From assembly GCA_029465975.1 (NCBI GenBank), contig CM055738.1, forward strand, positions 2,304,851 through 2,368,850: a DNA stretch of 64,000 nucleotides, in the 5' to 3' direction. The DNA is from Dallia pectoralis (Eukaryota > Chordata > Actinopteri > Esociformes > Umbridae). The notes below the pieces were generated by a model. That model searched no databases. It was not told the origin of the DNA and saw nothing but the letters and a program-made list of their open reading frames with translations. This document shows, one piece after another, positions 51,366 to 62,892 of this stretch. The position numbers and the translations under genes are program-made. Every line of letters begins with the position of its first letter. The stretch's first letter is position 1.

Positions 51366-52716
51366 ATAATTAAAGCAGCACAAACGATTGAGACTAATTT
51401 CAAGTGGGGGGCTGGTTACGTCATCAGTCATTATTAAAAAACAGAAAAAATACCGCAACAGCACAAACCCTAATTTTAACAGCACAAACCAGCACAAACG
51501 GAGCACAAACGATCGACACTTTTGACTGAATTCTGAGATTGTGGGGGGCTGAGTGACCCCTGAATGACCTAAAATGTATCCTTTAATATAAAAAAAACTA
51601 AAGCAGCACAAACGGAAATATTTGCTGCACAAACCAGCACAAACGGAGCACAAACGATTGAGACTAGTTTCACTTCATTCGGAGCAAGTGGGGGGACTGG
51701 TGACGTCATCAGCCATTATTAAAAAACAGAATATAAAAAAAACTAAAGCAGCACAAACGGAAATATTTGCTGCACAAACCAGCACAAACGGAGCACAAAC
51801 GATTGAGACTATTTTGACTTGATTTGGAGCAAGTGGGGGGGCTGGTGACGTCATCAGCCATTAATAAAAACCGGAATATAAAAAAAACTAAAGCAGCAGA
51901 AACGAAAATTTTTGCTGCACAAACCAGCACAAACGGAGCACAAACGATTGAGACTAGTTTCACTTCATTCTGAGATTGTGGGGGGCTGATGATGTAATCG
52001 ACCATTATTAAAATGTGAAATAGAAAAATACCGCAACAACACAAACCCTAATTTTAACAGCACAAACCAGCACAAACGGAGCACAAACGATCGACACTAT
52101 TTTGACTGAATTCTGAGATTGTGGGGGGCTGAGTGACCCCTGAATGACCTAAAAAGTATCCTTTAATATAAAAAAACTAAAGCAGCACAAATGGAAATAT
52201 TTGCTGCACAAACCAGCACAAACGATTGAGACTAGTTTCACTTCATTCGGAGCAAGTGGGGGGGCTGGTGACGTCATCAGCCATTATTAAAAAACAGAAT
52301 ATAAAAAAACTAAAGCAGCACAAACGGAAATATTTGCTGCACAAACCAGCACAAACGGAGCACAAACGATTGAGACTATTTTGACTTGATTTGGAGCAAG
52401 TGGGGGGGCTGGTGACGTCATCAGCCATTAATAAAAACCGGAATATAAAAAAAACTAAAGCAGCACAAACGGAAATATTTGCTGCACAAACCAGCACAAA
52501 CGGAGCACAAACGATTGAGACTATTTTGACTTAATTCTGAGATTGTGGGGGGCTGAGTGACCTCTGAATGAACTATAACGTATTCTTTAATATCTAAAAA
52601 AGTAAAGCAGCACAAACGAAAATATTTGCTGCACAAACCAGCACAAACGGAGCACAAACGATTGAGACTAATTTCCCGACTTTTTGCGTTGGGTGGGGGG
52701 CCAACTTCACGCAGGT
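51366..52716 (-). repeat. Right inverted arm of the foldback element (tandem ~145-bp units)
   Basis: Inverted counterpart of the left arm with about nine units in the same sub-variant style. The outermost unit (52660-52716) mirrors 45871-45930 almost base for base. Confidence 0.92.
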
Positions 52717-52899
52717 CTGTCGGGGACCTTTCCAGCCATCTTTCTTCTTTTCCTCTCCTTTTTAACGGATACTTTCGTTTACATTTGCCACAAAATCTCT
52801 TAAAAATGTGCACAACTGTATATACAACTAGACACTGCTCTGTTTGCATAATTTCAAACTAGAACCTGGACATTGGTCTTTTTCTTTTTTGCAATATGC

Positions 52900-53098
52900 C
52901 CATACATATTCTAGACATTTCTCCTTTGCACTAATCATTCAGATCCATATAACACATTCTATACTTACCCAGTACATATGCCAACTAGGCATAGTCTCTT
53001 GTCGGACTGTTTGTGTTGTTTGTTTTGCTCTGTCTGCACTGTTCGTGTACGTATTCAAATTCAACAGACTTGGTGAATAAACATGATTCTGATTCTGC
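52900..53098 (+). mobile_element. LINE 3' tail (L2/Rex1-like)
   Basis: The 3' UTR-like sequence ends in GGTGAATAAACATGATTCTG ATTCTG, the short-repeat tail common to L2/Rex1-type LINEs. Bases 52935-53015 align with the 71-bp unit at 29764-30785. Confidence 0.6.
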
Positions 53099-53818
53099 TA
53101 AATGCAACAATCAGTGTGGAAACATGTCTACAATATTACATTTAAATAATTAAATAAAACAGTCTTTACCCAATTCTTTTTATTTAGATATACCGCAACG
53201 GGCCCTGACAGCTCTTAGTTGTTGTATTTTGGCAGTATACCACACCTCTGTGTGTGTTACTTGCAACGTTTCATGTTTTATTTTTCCTCCATTGTATATA
53301 ACAGCCATGTGATGCTCGTAGTCTTGATGGATTTCAACTTTACTGGGATGTTTCGGCCTTGATTCCAGTTTGTCGTCTGTTTGTCTTCTAGCTGAGAAGT
53401 CCCACACTCAGCACAATGGCGAGCATAATTCTCCCATTCATTGGTTCAAGATAGGCTGTCATGCTTCTAGAGTAGACTCCCATGCTTTAAACGCCCCTAC
53501 CCCCCTACGCCCCGTGCCTGCTCCGTAGGATGCAGAAGGAGCGTCGGGTATGGGTCACAATGTAAGGAACTACTGAGGCTACTTTAGATAATTCACATGC
53601 AAATATATTTATTGGACAATCTGACGGGAAAAAAATAAAATTCAGGACATCCCTTGGATCTGATGGGAGCGTTGTATTCCTGTTGCTGGCAGAGTTACCG
53701 TCGCCGTAATAAAGAGGAAAATAATTACATTTTACGGTAATAACAACCTAATGATAAATTGTCATGTTTTATTTTATCACATGCCATCTAAAAAGGGATA
53801 TTGGGATATAACATGAAT
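53099..53818. other. Spacer upstream of minisatellite
   Basis: No gene seen. The small minus-strand ORF 53180-53407 has no recognisable domain. If mreg exon 1 lies in this window it is not recognisable here. Confidence 0.4.
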
Positions 53819-53821
53819 GTT

Positions 53822-54455
53822 AGGCTGTGTCTCAAGCTGCCCTAGGCTGTGTGCTAGGCTGTGTGCTAGGCTGTGTGCTAGGCTCTGTACTAGGCTGTGT
53901 CCTAGGCTGTATACCAGGCTGTGTCCCTGGCTGTTGTAGGCTGTGTGCCAGGCTGTGTGCTAGGCTGTGTGCCAGGCTGTGTGCTAGGCTGTGTGCCAGG
54001 CTGTGTGCTAGGCTGTATCCCAGGCTGTGTGATAGGCTGTGTGCCAGGCTGTGTGCTAGGCTGTGTCCCAGGCTGTGTCCCAGGCTGTGTCCCAGGCTGT
54101 GTCCCAGGCTGTGTGCTAGACTGTGTGCTAGGCTGTATCTCCAGCTGTCCTAGGCTGTGTCCCAGGCTGTGTGCTAGGCTGTGTGCTAGGCTGTGTCTCC
54201 AGCTGACCTAGGCTGTGTCCCAGGCTGTGTGCTAGGCTGTGTCTCCAGCTGTCCTAGGCTGTGTCCCAGGCTGTGTGCTAGGCTGTGTCCTAGGCTGTAT
54301 ACCAGGCTGTTGTAGGCTGTGTGCTAGGCTGTGTCCTAGGCTGTCCTAAGATGTTGTAGGCTGTGTACTAGGCTGTGTCCCAGGCTGTGTCCTAGGCTGT
54401 GTCCCAGGCTGTGTCCCAGGCTGTGTCCCAGGCTGTGTCCTAGGCTGTGCCCATG
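53822..54455 (+). repeat. 12-bp minisatellite (AGGCTGTGTSCY)
   Basis: About 50 variants of AGGCTGTGTGCT / AGGCTGTGTCCC with occasional 9- to 15-bp units. It lies just upstream of mreg exon 2 (in its intron 1 if exon 1 lies further left). Open frames here are artefacts. Confidence 0.95.
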
Positions 54456-54691
54456 ACTGAGTACAGACAATCCCAACGCATGTGGTTAGTCCTCACTGAA
54501 TCTGTGCGTTAGTACAGCCAGTCAAGTTAGTGTGCCCAGAACCACATCTGCAATGAGAGACACATGCTGAGCACAAGACATTTAGAACAACAAAATGCAA
54601 CACATTTTCAACCAAACTGGTGTATTTTCATCATAATTTCACCATGACTGCTGCCTTCTGAAGATTCATTTGAACCTCTCTGGTCTTCCAG

Positions 54692-57600
54692 ACATGAGAC
54701 CAGAACGCAGACTGTCTCAAAGTCACACAGCTCCAGGAAGCAGCCATCCAGAACCAGCGTGCCCATTGCCAGCGACCCGGATCAGGAATGTCTGTGTGAC
54801 AGGGCCATGCAGAATGAGGGGGGGCCCTGGAGCAACTCAAGGGCTGACGGGGAAGGCAACATGGGAGGCGACGTGGGAGGCGACATGGGAGGCGACATGG
54901 GAGGCTCCGAGTCAGACGTGGAGCTCCAAGCCTTCATTGTGATGAGGAACGAGGCCGACACGTACACAGAGGTGAGGGAGACGCTAACTGCTCTACCTGT
55001 CCAGGTGTCATACAGTGTGACATCACAGCAACGTTGAACAGCGCCAACAAGGTTTCTGATTCTCAGACCTCTACTCTGAATCAACAGTAAACACATGCTC
55101 ATAGTCAAGCACATGCTTCTAGTTTAGTCACTTATTCACTTGCCTAGACAGACCTGAAGTAACCCAATAGTATCACTTAGGCCACCTGACTGAGGCTGAC
55201 TGAGTTGGGAGGAATGTGGGTCCGTGGGCTGAAGAGCAGACTAAAAACAGCTTGGTCCCAGACCTTCTGCTATGGTCCCAGACCTTCTGATATGGTCCCA
55301 GACCTTCTGCTATGGTCCCAGACTTTCTGTAATAGTCCCATACCTTCTGATATGGTCCCAGATTTTCTGTAATGGTCCCAGACCTTCTGCAATGGTCCCA
55401 GACCTTCTGATATGGTCCCAGACCTTCTGATATGGTCCCAGACTTTCTGCAATGGTCCCAGACCTTCTGATATGGTCCCAGACCTTCTGATATGGTCGCA
55501 GATTTTCAGTAATGGTCCCAGAACTTCTACTATGGTCCCAGACCTTCTGCTATGGTCCCAGACCTTCTGCTATGGTCCCAGACCTTCTGCTATGGTCCCA
55601 GATTTTCCTTCAGAAATCCTGGCTTAAGATTGTGAGATCGCTGTTGAAATAATTTGAATGAATGTGGTAAATGGTAAAAATCCTAATGCTTTTTGTTTCT
55701 CACTTGTTTTTTACAGATTTTTACTGAAAACATGGATAGAAGGGCCAGAATAGAATGATTACAATAATAGTTGTGTTTTTTCTATGAATACAATGTTTGA
55801 GCTGAAAGAACAAGGCACCTCCCTAATCGTCACCCTGTGACCCAAAGGGTTTAGAGGGTCATTTTTGCGAGTAAAGGGTAAAACACATTCTGAACCTACA
55901 ATGATAATGGGTGCCCAGTTCAGGTGGACACAACAAGCATGAAGAATTACAACACAGGAAGGCTAGACCGAGATGGCAGGACAGAGAAGGGAAGACAGAG
56001 NNNNNNNNNNNNNNNNNNNNNNNNNNNNNNNNNNNNNNNNNNNNNNNNNNNNNNNNNNNNNNNNNNNNNNNNNNNNNNNNNNNNNNNNNNNNNNNNNNNN
56101 NNNNNNNNNNNNNNNNNNNNNNNNNNNNNNNNNNNNNNNNNNNNNNNNNNNNNNNNNNNNNNNNNNNNNNNNNNNNNNNNNNNNNNNNNNNNNNNNNNNN
56201 NNNNNNNNNNNNNNNNNNNNNNNNNNNNNNNNNNNNNNNNNNNNNNNNNNNNNNNNNNNNNNNNNNNNNNNNNNNNNNNNNNNNNNNNNNNNNNNNNNNN
56301 NNNNNNNNNNNNNNNNNNNNNNNNNNNNNNNNNNNNNNNNNNNNNNNNNNNNNNNNNNNNNNNNNNNNNNNNNNNNNNNNNNNNNNNNNNNNNNNNNNNN
56401 NNNNNNNNNNNNNNNNNNNNNNNNNNNNNNNNNNNNNNNNNNNNNNNNNNNNNNNNNNNNNNNNNNNNNNNNNNNNNNNNNNNNNNNNNNNNNNNNNNNN
56501 TGCAGGACAGAGACCGGAGGACAGAGAGGGCAGGACAGAGAAGGCAGGACAGAGACGGGAGGACAGAGAAGGGAGGACAGAGAAGGGAGGACAGAGAGGG
56601 AGGACAGAGAAGGCAGGACAGAGAAGGGAGGACAGAGAAGGGAGGACAGAGAGGGAGGACAGAGAAGGGAGGACAGAGAAGGGAGGACAGAGAGGGAGGA
56701 CAGAGAAGGCAGGACAGAGAGGGCAGGACAGAGAAGGCAGGACAGAGACGGGAGGACAGAGAAGGGAGGACAGAGAAGGAGGACAGAGAGGGAGGACAGA
56801 GAAGGCAGGACAGAGAAGGGAGGACAGAGAAGGGAGGACAGAGAGGGAGGACAGAGAAGGGAGGACAGAGAAGGGAGGACAGAGAGGGAGGACAGAGAAG
56901 GCAGGACAGAGACGGGAGGACAGAGAGGGCAGGACAGAGAGGGCAGGACAGAGAGGGCAGGACAGAGAAGGAGGACAGAGAAGGGAGGACAGAGAAGGGA
57001 GGACAGAGAGGGCAGGACAGAGAAGGGAGGACAGAGAAGGGAGGACAGAGAGGGGAGGATAGAGAGGGGAGGACAGAGAGGGCAGGACAGAGAAGGGAGG
57101 ACAGAGAAGGGAGGACAGAGAGGGAGGACAGAGAAGGCAGGACAGAGAAGGGAGGACAGAGAAGGGAGGACAGAGAGGGGAGGACAGAGAAAGGAGGACA
57201 GAGAAGGCAGGACAGAGAAGGGAGGACAGAGAAGGGAGGACAGAGAGGGAGGACAGAGAAGGGAGGACAGAGTGGGAGGACAGAGAAGGCAGGACAGAGA
57301 CGGGAGGACAGAGAAGGGAGGACAGAGAGGGCAGGACAGAGAAGGCAGGACAGAGACGGGAGGACAGAGAAGGGAGGACAGAGAAGGGAGGACAGAGAGG
57401 GAGGACAGAGAAGGCAGGACAGAGAAGGGAGGACAGAGAAGGGAGGACAGAGAAGGGAGGACAGAGAAGGGAGGACAGAGAGGGAGGACAGAGAAGGCAG
57501 GACAGAGACGGGAGGACAGAGAAGGGAGGACAGAGAGGGCAGGACAGAGAAGGCAGGACAGAGACGGGAGGACAGAGAAGGGAGGACAGGGAAGGGAGGA

Positions 57601-59564
57601 CAGAGAGGGAGGACAGAGAAGGGAGGACAGAGAGGGCAGGACAGAGAGGGAGGACAGAGGAGGGAGGACAGAGAAGGGAGGACAGAGAGGGCAGGACAGA
57701 GAAGGGAGGACAGAGAAGGGAGGACAGAGAAGGGAGGACAGAGAAGGGAGGACAGAGAGGGCAGGACAGAGAAGGGAGGACAGAGAAGGGAGGACAGAGA
57801 GGGGAGGACAGAGAGGGCAGGACAGAGAAGGGAGGACAGAGAAGGCAGGACAGAGAAGGCAGGACAGAGAAGGGAGGACAGAGAAGGGAGGACAGAGAGG
57901 GAGGACAGAGAAGGGAGGACAGAGAAGGGAGGACAGAGAAGGCAGGACAGAGACGGGAGGACAGAGAAGGGAGGACAGAGAGGGCAGGACAGAGAAGGCA
58001 GGACAGAGACGGGAGGACAGAGAAGGGAAGACAGAGAAGGGAGGACAGAGAGGGCAGGACAGAGAAGGGAGGACAGAGAGGGCAGGACAGAGAAGGCAGG
58101 ACAGAGAAGGGAGGACAGAGAGGCCATTGTGTCGAGAGATTCCTGGACTGGAATGTAGAGAATGTATAAATTGGTAACCCTCTTCTATCTCCTCTCCCCT
58201 AATCTCTCCTCTCTTTTTTGTCTTTGCACTCTCTCCTCGTGTGTGTGTGTGTGTGTGTGTTTGGAACAGGAGTGGGAGAAACTAAACTACGACATCCATA
58301 CTTTGAGGTACACCAAACGTGAGGTTATTGGTCGATGGAAGAAGATACTCATACAGCTCGGTGAAAATGAAGAGATCTGATTTTCACTTCATCCCTCATT
58401 CAACCCTGTATCTCTCATTCAACCCTGTATCTCTCATTCAACCCTCTATCTCTCATTCAACCCTCTATCTCTCATTCAACCCTCTATCTCTCATTCAACC
58501 CTCTATCTCTCATTCAACCCTCTTTCTCTCATTCAACCCTCTATCTTTCATTCAAACCTCTATCTTTCATTCAACCCTCTATCTTTCATTTAACCCTCTA
58601 TCTATCATTCAACCCTCTATCTCTCATTCACCCTCTATCTTTCATTCAACCCTCTATCTCTCATTCAACCCTCTATCTTTCATTAAACCCTCTATCTTTC
58701 ATTTAACCCTCTATCTCTCATTCAACCCTCTATCTCTCATTCCACCCTCTATCTCTCATTCCACCCTATATCTCTCATTCAACCCTCTATCTCTCATTCA
58801 ACCCTCTATATCTCTCATTCAACCCTCTATCCGTTCATGTATTTATGCTTATGGTTTCTCTGTATCTCCTCTATTTCTCACTGCACATCTGCATCTGTGC
58901 TTCCTCGCCATCTCCATTTCACAGCCAGTTCAACCTCATTGTTCTCAACACTGCTTCTTTATAAATGTGTCCTGGTGCTGCTTGTCTCCCACGCAGGCTA
59001 CCAGCGGGAGGTGGACTCTCTCTTGACAGTCAACCGGCAACATTACAGACGCTCCCAAAATGACCCAGACAACCTGAACAGGGCCAGGGAGATGTTACAG
59101 GCCACACTGGAGAGCTCTAGTCTGTTCCCACAAGGAGTGGCTAACTCGGACAGATACCTCTTTGTCATGGTACATCAGCTGATACACACACTCATACACA
59201 CACACACCTCTCTGCCAAACCCTGTTCCTAGAGATCTACGATACTTAAGGTTTTCTCTCCACCTCCAGTTGTGACTGATCCGATTTAGCGTTTATTCAGC
59301 AAAATATTAGAGTCACTGGTGCTAAATTAGGTTTGTAAAGACACCTACAGGACAGTAGTATTCTTGTCTCAGGGTTAGACAATTCTGGATCTACTGAGGT
59401 TGAAGGAGGTTTTAATGTCTTATTTTCTCTGATTCCTTTTCCCTTACCTCGTCTCACATCCTCTTGATCCACTCCTCCTCCAGGATCGCTTGGTGTCTCT
59501 GGACAGTGCAGAGGACTTTATCAGACTGGCTAAGGAGAAATATCCAAAGAGTTGTGTGAAATAA
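54692..59564 (+). CDS. mreg: Melanoregulin, exons 2-5
   Basis: Coding exons 54692-54971, 58270-58360, 58997-59169 and 59484-59564 (TAA at 59562-59564), all with AG/GT borders and consistent phases. They encode ...ELQAFIVMRNEADTYTE, then EWEKLNYDIHTLRYTKREV, GRWKKILIQLG, YQREVDSLLTV, REMLQATLESSSLFP and SDRYLFVMDRLVSLDSAEDF, ending YPKSCVK. These match vertebrate melanoregulin, a membrane-associated regulator of melanosome and lysosome-related organelle transport. Exon 1, expected to hold the Cys-rich palmitoylated start, is not seen. Exon 2 is unusual in encoding a short GGDMGGD repeat (54858-54905). Intron 2 is swollen by minisatellites and contains the assembly gap. The reading frame is otherwise intact. 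Confidence 0.92.
55152..55231 (+). repeat. Dispersed repeat shared with 41590-41671
   Basis: Same order of motifs as at 41590-41671, here within mreg intron 2. Confidence 0.6.
55252..55612 (+). repeat. 20-bp minisatellite in mreg intron 2
   Basis: About 18 tandem copies of TATGGTCCCAGACCTTCTGC with TGAT, TGTA and TTTT variants. Confidence 0.95.
55965..58125 (+). repeat. Purine-rich GGACAGAGA minisatellite with assembly gap
   Basis: About 1.65 kb of sequence composed of 14- to 17-bp units (GGACAGAGAAGGGA, GGACAGAGAGGGCA and related). Almost every base on the plus strand is a purine apart from one or two C per unit. Bases 56001-56500 are N, so true length is unknown. Long ORFs on both strands (over 700 codons) are artefacts of a stop-free unit. 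Confidence 0.97.
56001..56500. other. Assembly gap (500 N)
   Basis: Exactly 500 unknown bases, a conventional gap size, inside the purine-rich repeat array. Confidence 0.99.
58389..58832 (+). repeat. 19-bp minisatellite in mreg intron 3
   Basis: About 23 copies of ATCTCTCATTCAACCCTCT with single-base variants and small deletions, directly after exon 3 of mreg. Confidence 0.95.
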
Positions 59565-59875
59565 AAGAAAAACACATGTATGTTTTAGAAAATGTTTCTA
59601 AGCGAAGGTTACAAGCATACGTTGTTTTATTCAGAGACTATGTTTATAACAGAATTGCGTTGTACCTTTTTGTGGGATTTTTATTGCTAATGTAGACTTT
59701 TTTCCATCGTTTTTTAAAGATATTATATTATCAGTCATTGTACTAATTAGAGTATTTGCACTGCATGCATATTGTATCTGTTGCATGCCGTAATTTTCTT
59801 TTTTTGTTGATATTTTTTATTAGCATAACTCTTTTGTAAAAATATATATGAAATATACCAAAAAATTATTAAAAA

Positions 59876-59881
59876 AATAAA
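59876..59881 (+). terminator. Candidate mreg polyadenylation signal
   Basis: AATAAA about 310 bp downstream of the mreg stop, in an A-rich stretch; the nearest canonical signal seen. Confidence 0.5.
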
Positions 59882-60384
59882 CAAACAAGGATATAAAAAT
59901 GTAAAACGTTTTTGCTGAGTAAGCCAGAGCTCTCGAAGATTATCCAGTTCTCATAGTGTGTTTGCTAACTACAGACTTACTGTGGCTTTCCAAGCGCTAA
60001 TCATCAGTAGAACATCAAGGAACCCTTCCTCTGTGAAAGACTCGAGGTCCCGAGCACTAGAGCAAAATAAATACAGTTTGTGGAGGGTGTAGGGGTTTTT
60101 CTCAAAGATATGGCAGTTGAATGCATCTGCCAGAGTATTGTTGTCAACTAGTTATTTTGGTGGTGTGTCAACAATGTTTTGCTTTTTTTGGCTCATTGTG
60201 TAATTAGTCAGAGTGCCTGAGGAATATTGGAATTTTCTCAGGGTTTGATTTCAAAAGATTTGTGTTTGATCTGAAGAAAACTTGTGGTCCCAATAACCTC
60301 CAGAGGGGAGCAGTGTTCTTCTTTAGTTGCCTGAGGATCACAAAGGGTTTATCTGAAATGTAATGTTCTCCGACACGGGACGCA
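59882..60384. other. Spacer downstream of mreg
   Basis: No ORF or repeat of note until the 48-bp array begins. Confidence 0.5.
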
Positions 60385-61447
60385 CTGCAGTCCAGATACC
60401 AGGTCTGATATTCCCTGTAGACTCCACCTATTTGTCAGTCCAGATACCAGGTCTGATATTCCCTGTAGACTCCACCTATTTGTCAGTCCAGATTCCAGGT
60501 CTGATATTCCCTGTAGACTCCACTTATTTGTCAGTCCAGATTCCAGGTCTGATATTCCCTGTAGACTCCACCTATTTGTCAGTCCAGATTCCAGGTCTGA
60601 TATTCCCTGTAGACTCCACCTATTTGTCAGTCCAGATTCCAGGTCTGATATTCCCTGTAGACTCCACCTATTTGTCAGTCCAGATTCCAGGTCTGATATT
60701 CCCTGTAGACTCCACCTATTTGTCAGTCCAGATTCCAGGTCTGATATTCCCTGTAGACTCCACCTATTTGTCGTCCGTCCAGATTCCAGGTCTGATATTC
60801 CCTGTAGACTCCACCTATTTGTCAGTCCAGATTCCAGGTCTGATATTCCCTGTAGACTCCACCTATTTGTCAGTCCAGATTCCAGGTCTGATATTCCCTG
60901 TAGACTCCACCTATTTGTCGTCCGTCCAGATTCCAGGTCTGATATTCCCTGTAGACTCCACCTATTTGTCAGTCCAGATTCCAGGTCTGATATTCCCTGT
61001 AGACTCCACCTATTTGTCAGTCCAGATTCCAGGTCTGATATTCCCTGTAGACTCCACCTATTTGTCAGTCCAGATTCCAGGTCTGATATTCCCAGTAGAC
61101 TCCACCTATTTGTCAGTCCAGATTCCAGGTCTGATATTCCCTGTAGACTCCACTTATTTGTCAGTCCAGATTCCAGGTCTGATATTCCCTGTAGACTCCA
61201 CCTATTTGTCAGTCCAGATTCCAGGTCTGATATTCCCTGTAGACTCCACCTATTTGTCAGTCCAGATTCCAGGTCTGATATTCCCTGTAGACTCCACCTA
61301 TTTGTCAGTCCAGATTCCAGGTCTGATATTCCCTGTAGACTCCACCTATTTGTCGTCCGTCCAGATTCCAGGTCTGATATTCCCTGTAGACTCCACCTAT
61401 TTGTCGTCCGTCCAGATTCCAGGTCTGATATTCCCTGTAGACTCCGC
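60385..61447 (+). repeat. 48-bp minisatellite
   Basis: About 22 copies of a 48-bp unit (CAGTCCAGATTCCAGGTCTG, then ATATTCCCTGTAGACTCCAC, then CTATTTGT); four copies have a 3-bp CGT/TCC expansion to 51 bp. Since lengths are multiples of three and the unit lacks stops, both strands stay open for over 380 codons. No start context, splice sites or codon-position bias suggests coding. Confidence 0.96.
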
Positions 61448-61832
61448 CTGCTCTGATATTCCCCATATGCTAAACAAATGGAGTTCTGATGTGAGCTGCA
61501 GCACATACAGACATGTATATATACACAGCCTGAGTGCCAAATCTATTCACTATTAAATACATAAATCATTTTACCAGAACAACAGGCATTGGTCAATAGT
61601 GGTGCTTTATCATGGTCACACGGTTCTGTTCGGGATAGGGGCATGTTTCTCTCCTAGTTCTGGGCCTGGAAACAGATGTGGAACTAAAGGAAAGAGAGGG
61701 AGAACAAAGGGTAGAGAGAGGTCTGGGGTTCTTTAAAGGAGAACCGGTGCTGTTGGCTCTTTTTCTTTTGCAGTCATTTCTCTTCTCTCACTCACTCTAC
61801 GTGCTGCCATGCATTGTGAAAGGCAGAAACAA

Positions 61833-61838
61833 TGTCTC

Positions 61839-61873
<35 letters not shown>

Positions 61874-61885
61874 GTTTGTGTGTAT

Positions 61886-61922
<37 letters not shown>
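61833..61922 (+). repeat. (GT)n microsatellite
   Basis: About 90 bp of GT dinucleotides with TTTG and TATG interruptions. Confidence 0.95.
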
Positions 61923-61923
<1 letters not shown>

Positions 61924-61984
61924 ACCTTGTTCTCATTATCCTTCGCTGCTCTGTGTGTGACGTAATCACATTCAAAATCCTGGC

Positions 61985-62170
61985 AGAAAGAAACTGTTGG
62001 ACGAGTCGATGTCCACCGAGAAAGAATCTGCTGGAAAAGTCTACGTCCCCCGAGAAAAAAACTGCTGGAAGAGTTGACGTCCCACCAGAGAGAAACTCAT
62101 GGAAGATTTGACAACCTCCAGAGTGTCTGGAAGAGTTGACTTTACCAGAGAGAAACTTCTGGAAAGGTTC
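61985..62170 (+). repeat. Degenerate ~31-bp tandem repeat
   Basis: Five or six imperfect units of the type AGAAACTGCTGGAAGAGTTG followed by ACGTCCCACCAG. Frames are closed by TGA in most units. Confidence 0.7.
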
Positions 62171-62604
62171 ACCAACACATAAAAACAGATGGAGGTGGCC
62201 AGCATTTGTGTGTATTTATAAACTGTGAAGAACCAAACCCACTCAGAAGGATACGTTCCCAAGACCAATCTGTCAATGTAAGACATTGTGCTGGTCTTTA
62301 TTGAAAAGTGTTTGTTTTAGGCGTGAAGATTAAAGTCAGTGTTTGTTTCTGGGTTACGGCACTCTCCCCGTTCACAGGCTAATTTCAGGCGTGTTATATT
62401 TGCTGTTTGGTTTAGAATTAAGGTTAGCCATTGGGAGGAGGTTTCGGGTTAAGGATAGACATTAGTGGCTGTGCTTAGGTCAGATTTATGATCTAATAAT
62501 CCAACCATCTGAAAAAGTGTGTGCCTGTGAAGAAGCCCTCAGTGAACCCCTACAAGCCCTTTTGACACTGGCCAGAACACACTCACAATATCATCCATCT
62601 GAAC

Positions 62605-62886
62605 CAGACGTGGGCAAACTAAGGCCTCTGGGACGAAACCGGCTCTCAGCCAATCCCAGGTGGCCCCCGGTAGGTACCAAAACAGTTTTGAGGGAAAGTA
62701 CAAAATAACTTGCCAGGCGAATGGTTATGTATCCGAATCTGAATTAAATTGATTTGATATAATAATCCATTTTAATTGCCCTTTTTTGGCACACATATCA
62801 TTTATAATGGTGACAAAACAAATGAGGCCCTCCATTTAATTTCTAAGTCCTGGTGTGGCCCCTGAGCTGAAGTTTGCCCTCCCCTG
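62605..62886 (+). mobile_element. Small non-autonomous hAT-like repeat
   Basis: Starts CAGACGTGGGCAAACTAAGG and ends with an inverse-like GAAGTTTGCCCTCCCCTG. TGGGCAAACT ends with GGCCC-rich inner sequence are typical of Charlie-like non-autonomous hAT elements. No clear target duplication was found. Confidence 0.6.
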
Positions 62887-62892
62887 AACTAG

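Larger units (their letters stand above)
45871..52716. mobile_element. Foldback-type MULE-like transposon, 6.85 kb
   Basis: CTGTCGGGG at 45862-45870 and again at 52717-52725 is a perfect 9-bp target duplication. The element starts ACCTGCGTGAAGTTGG and ends with the inverse CCAACTTCACGCAGGT. Inverted arms of about 1.5 kb (left 45871-47412, right 51366-52716) consist of tandem ~145-bp units. The centre holds a minus-strand transposase gene. Long arms of direct repeats, a 9-bp duplication and a NOF/MULE-style gene recall Drosophila FB-NOF elements. Superfamily assignment rests on this architecture and motif style, not on a search. Confidence 0.85.

Noticed and set aside
55924..58177. ORFs of over 700 codons on both strands across 56-58 kb
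   Set aside because: They run through a 500-N gap and a stop-free short tandem repeat; no start context, splice sites or domain.
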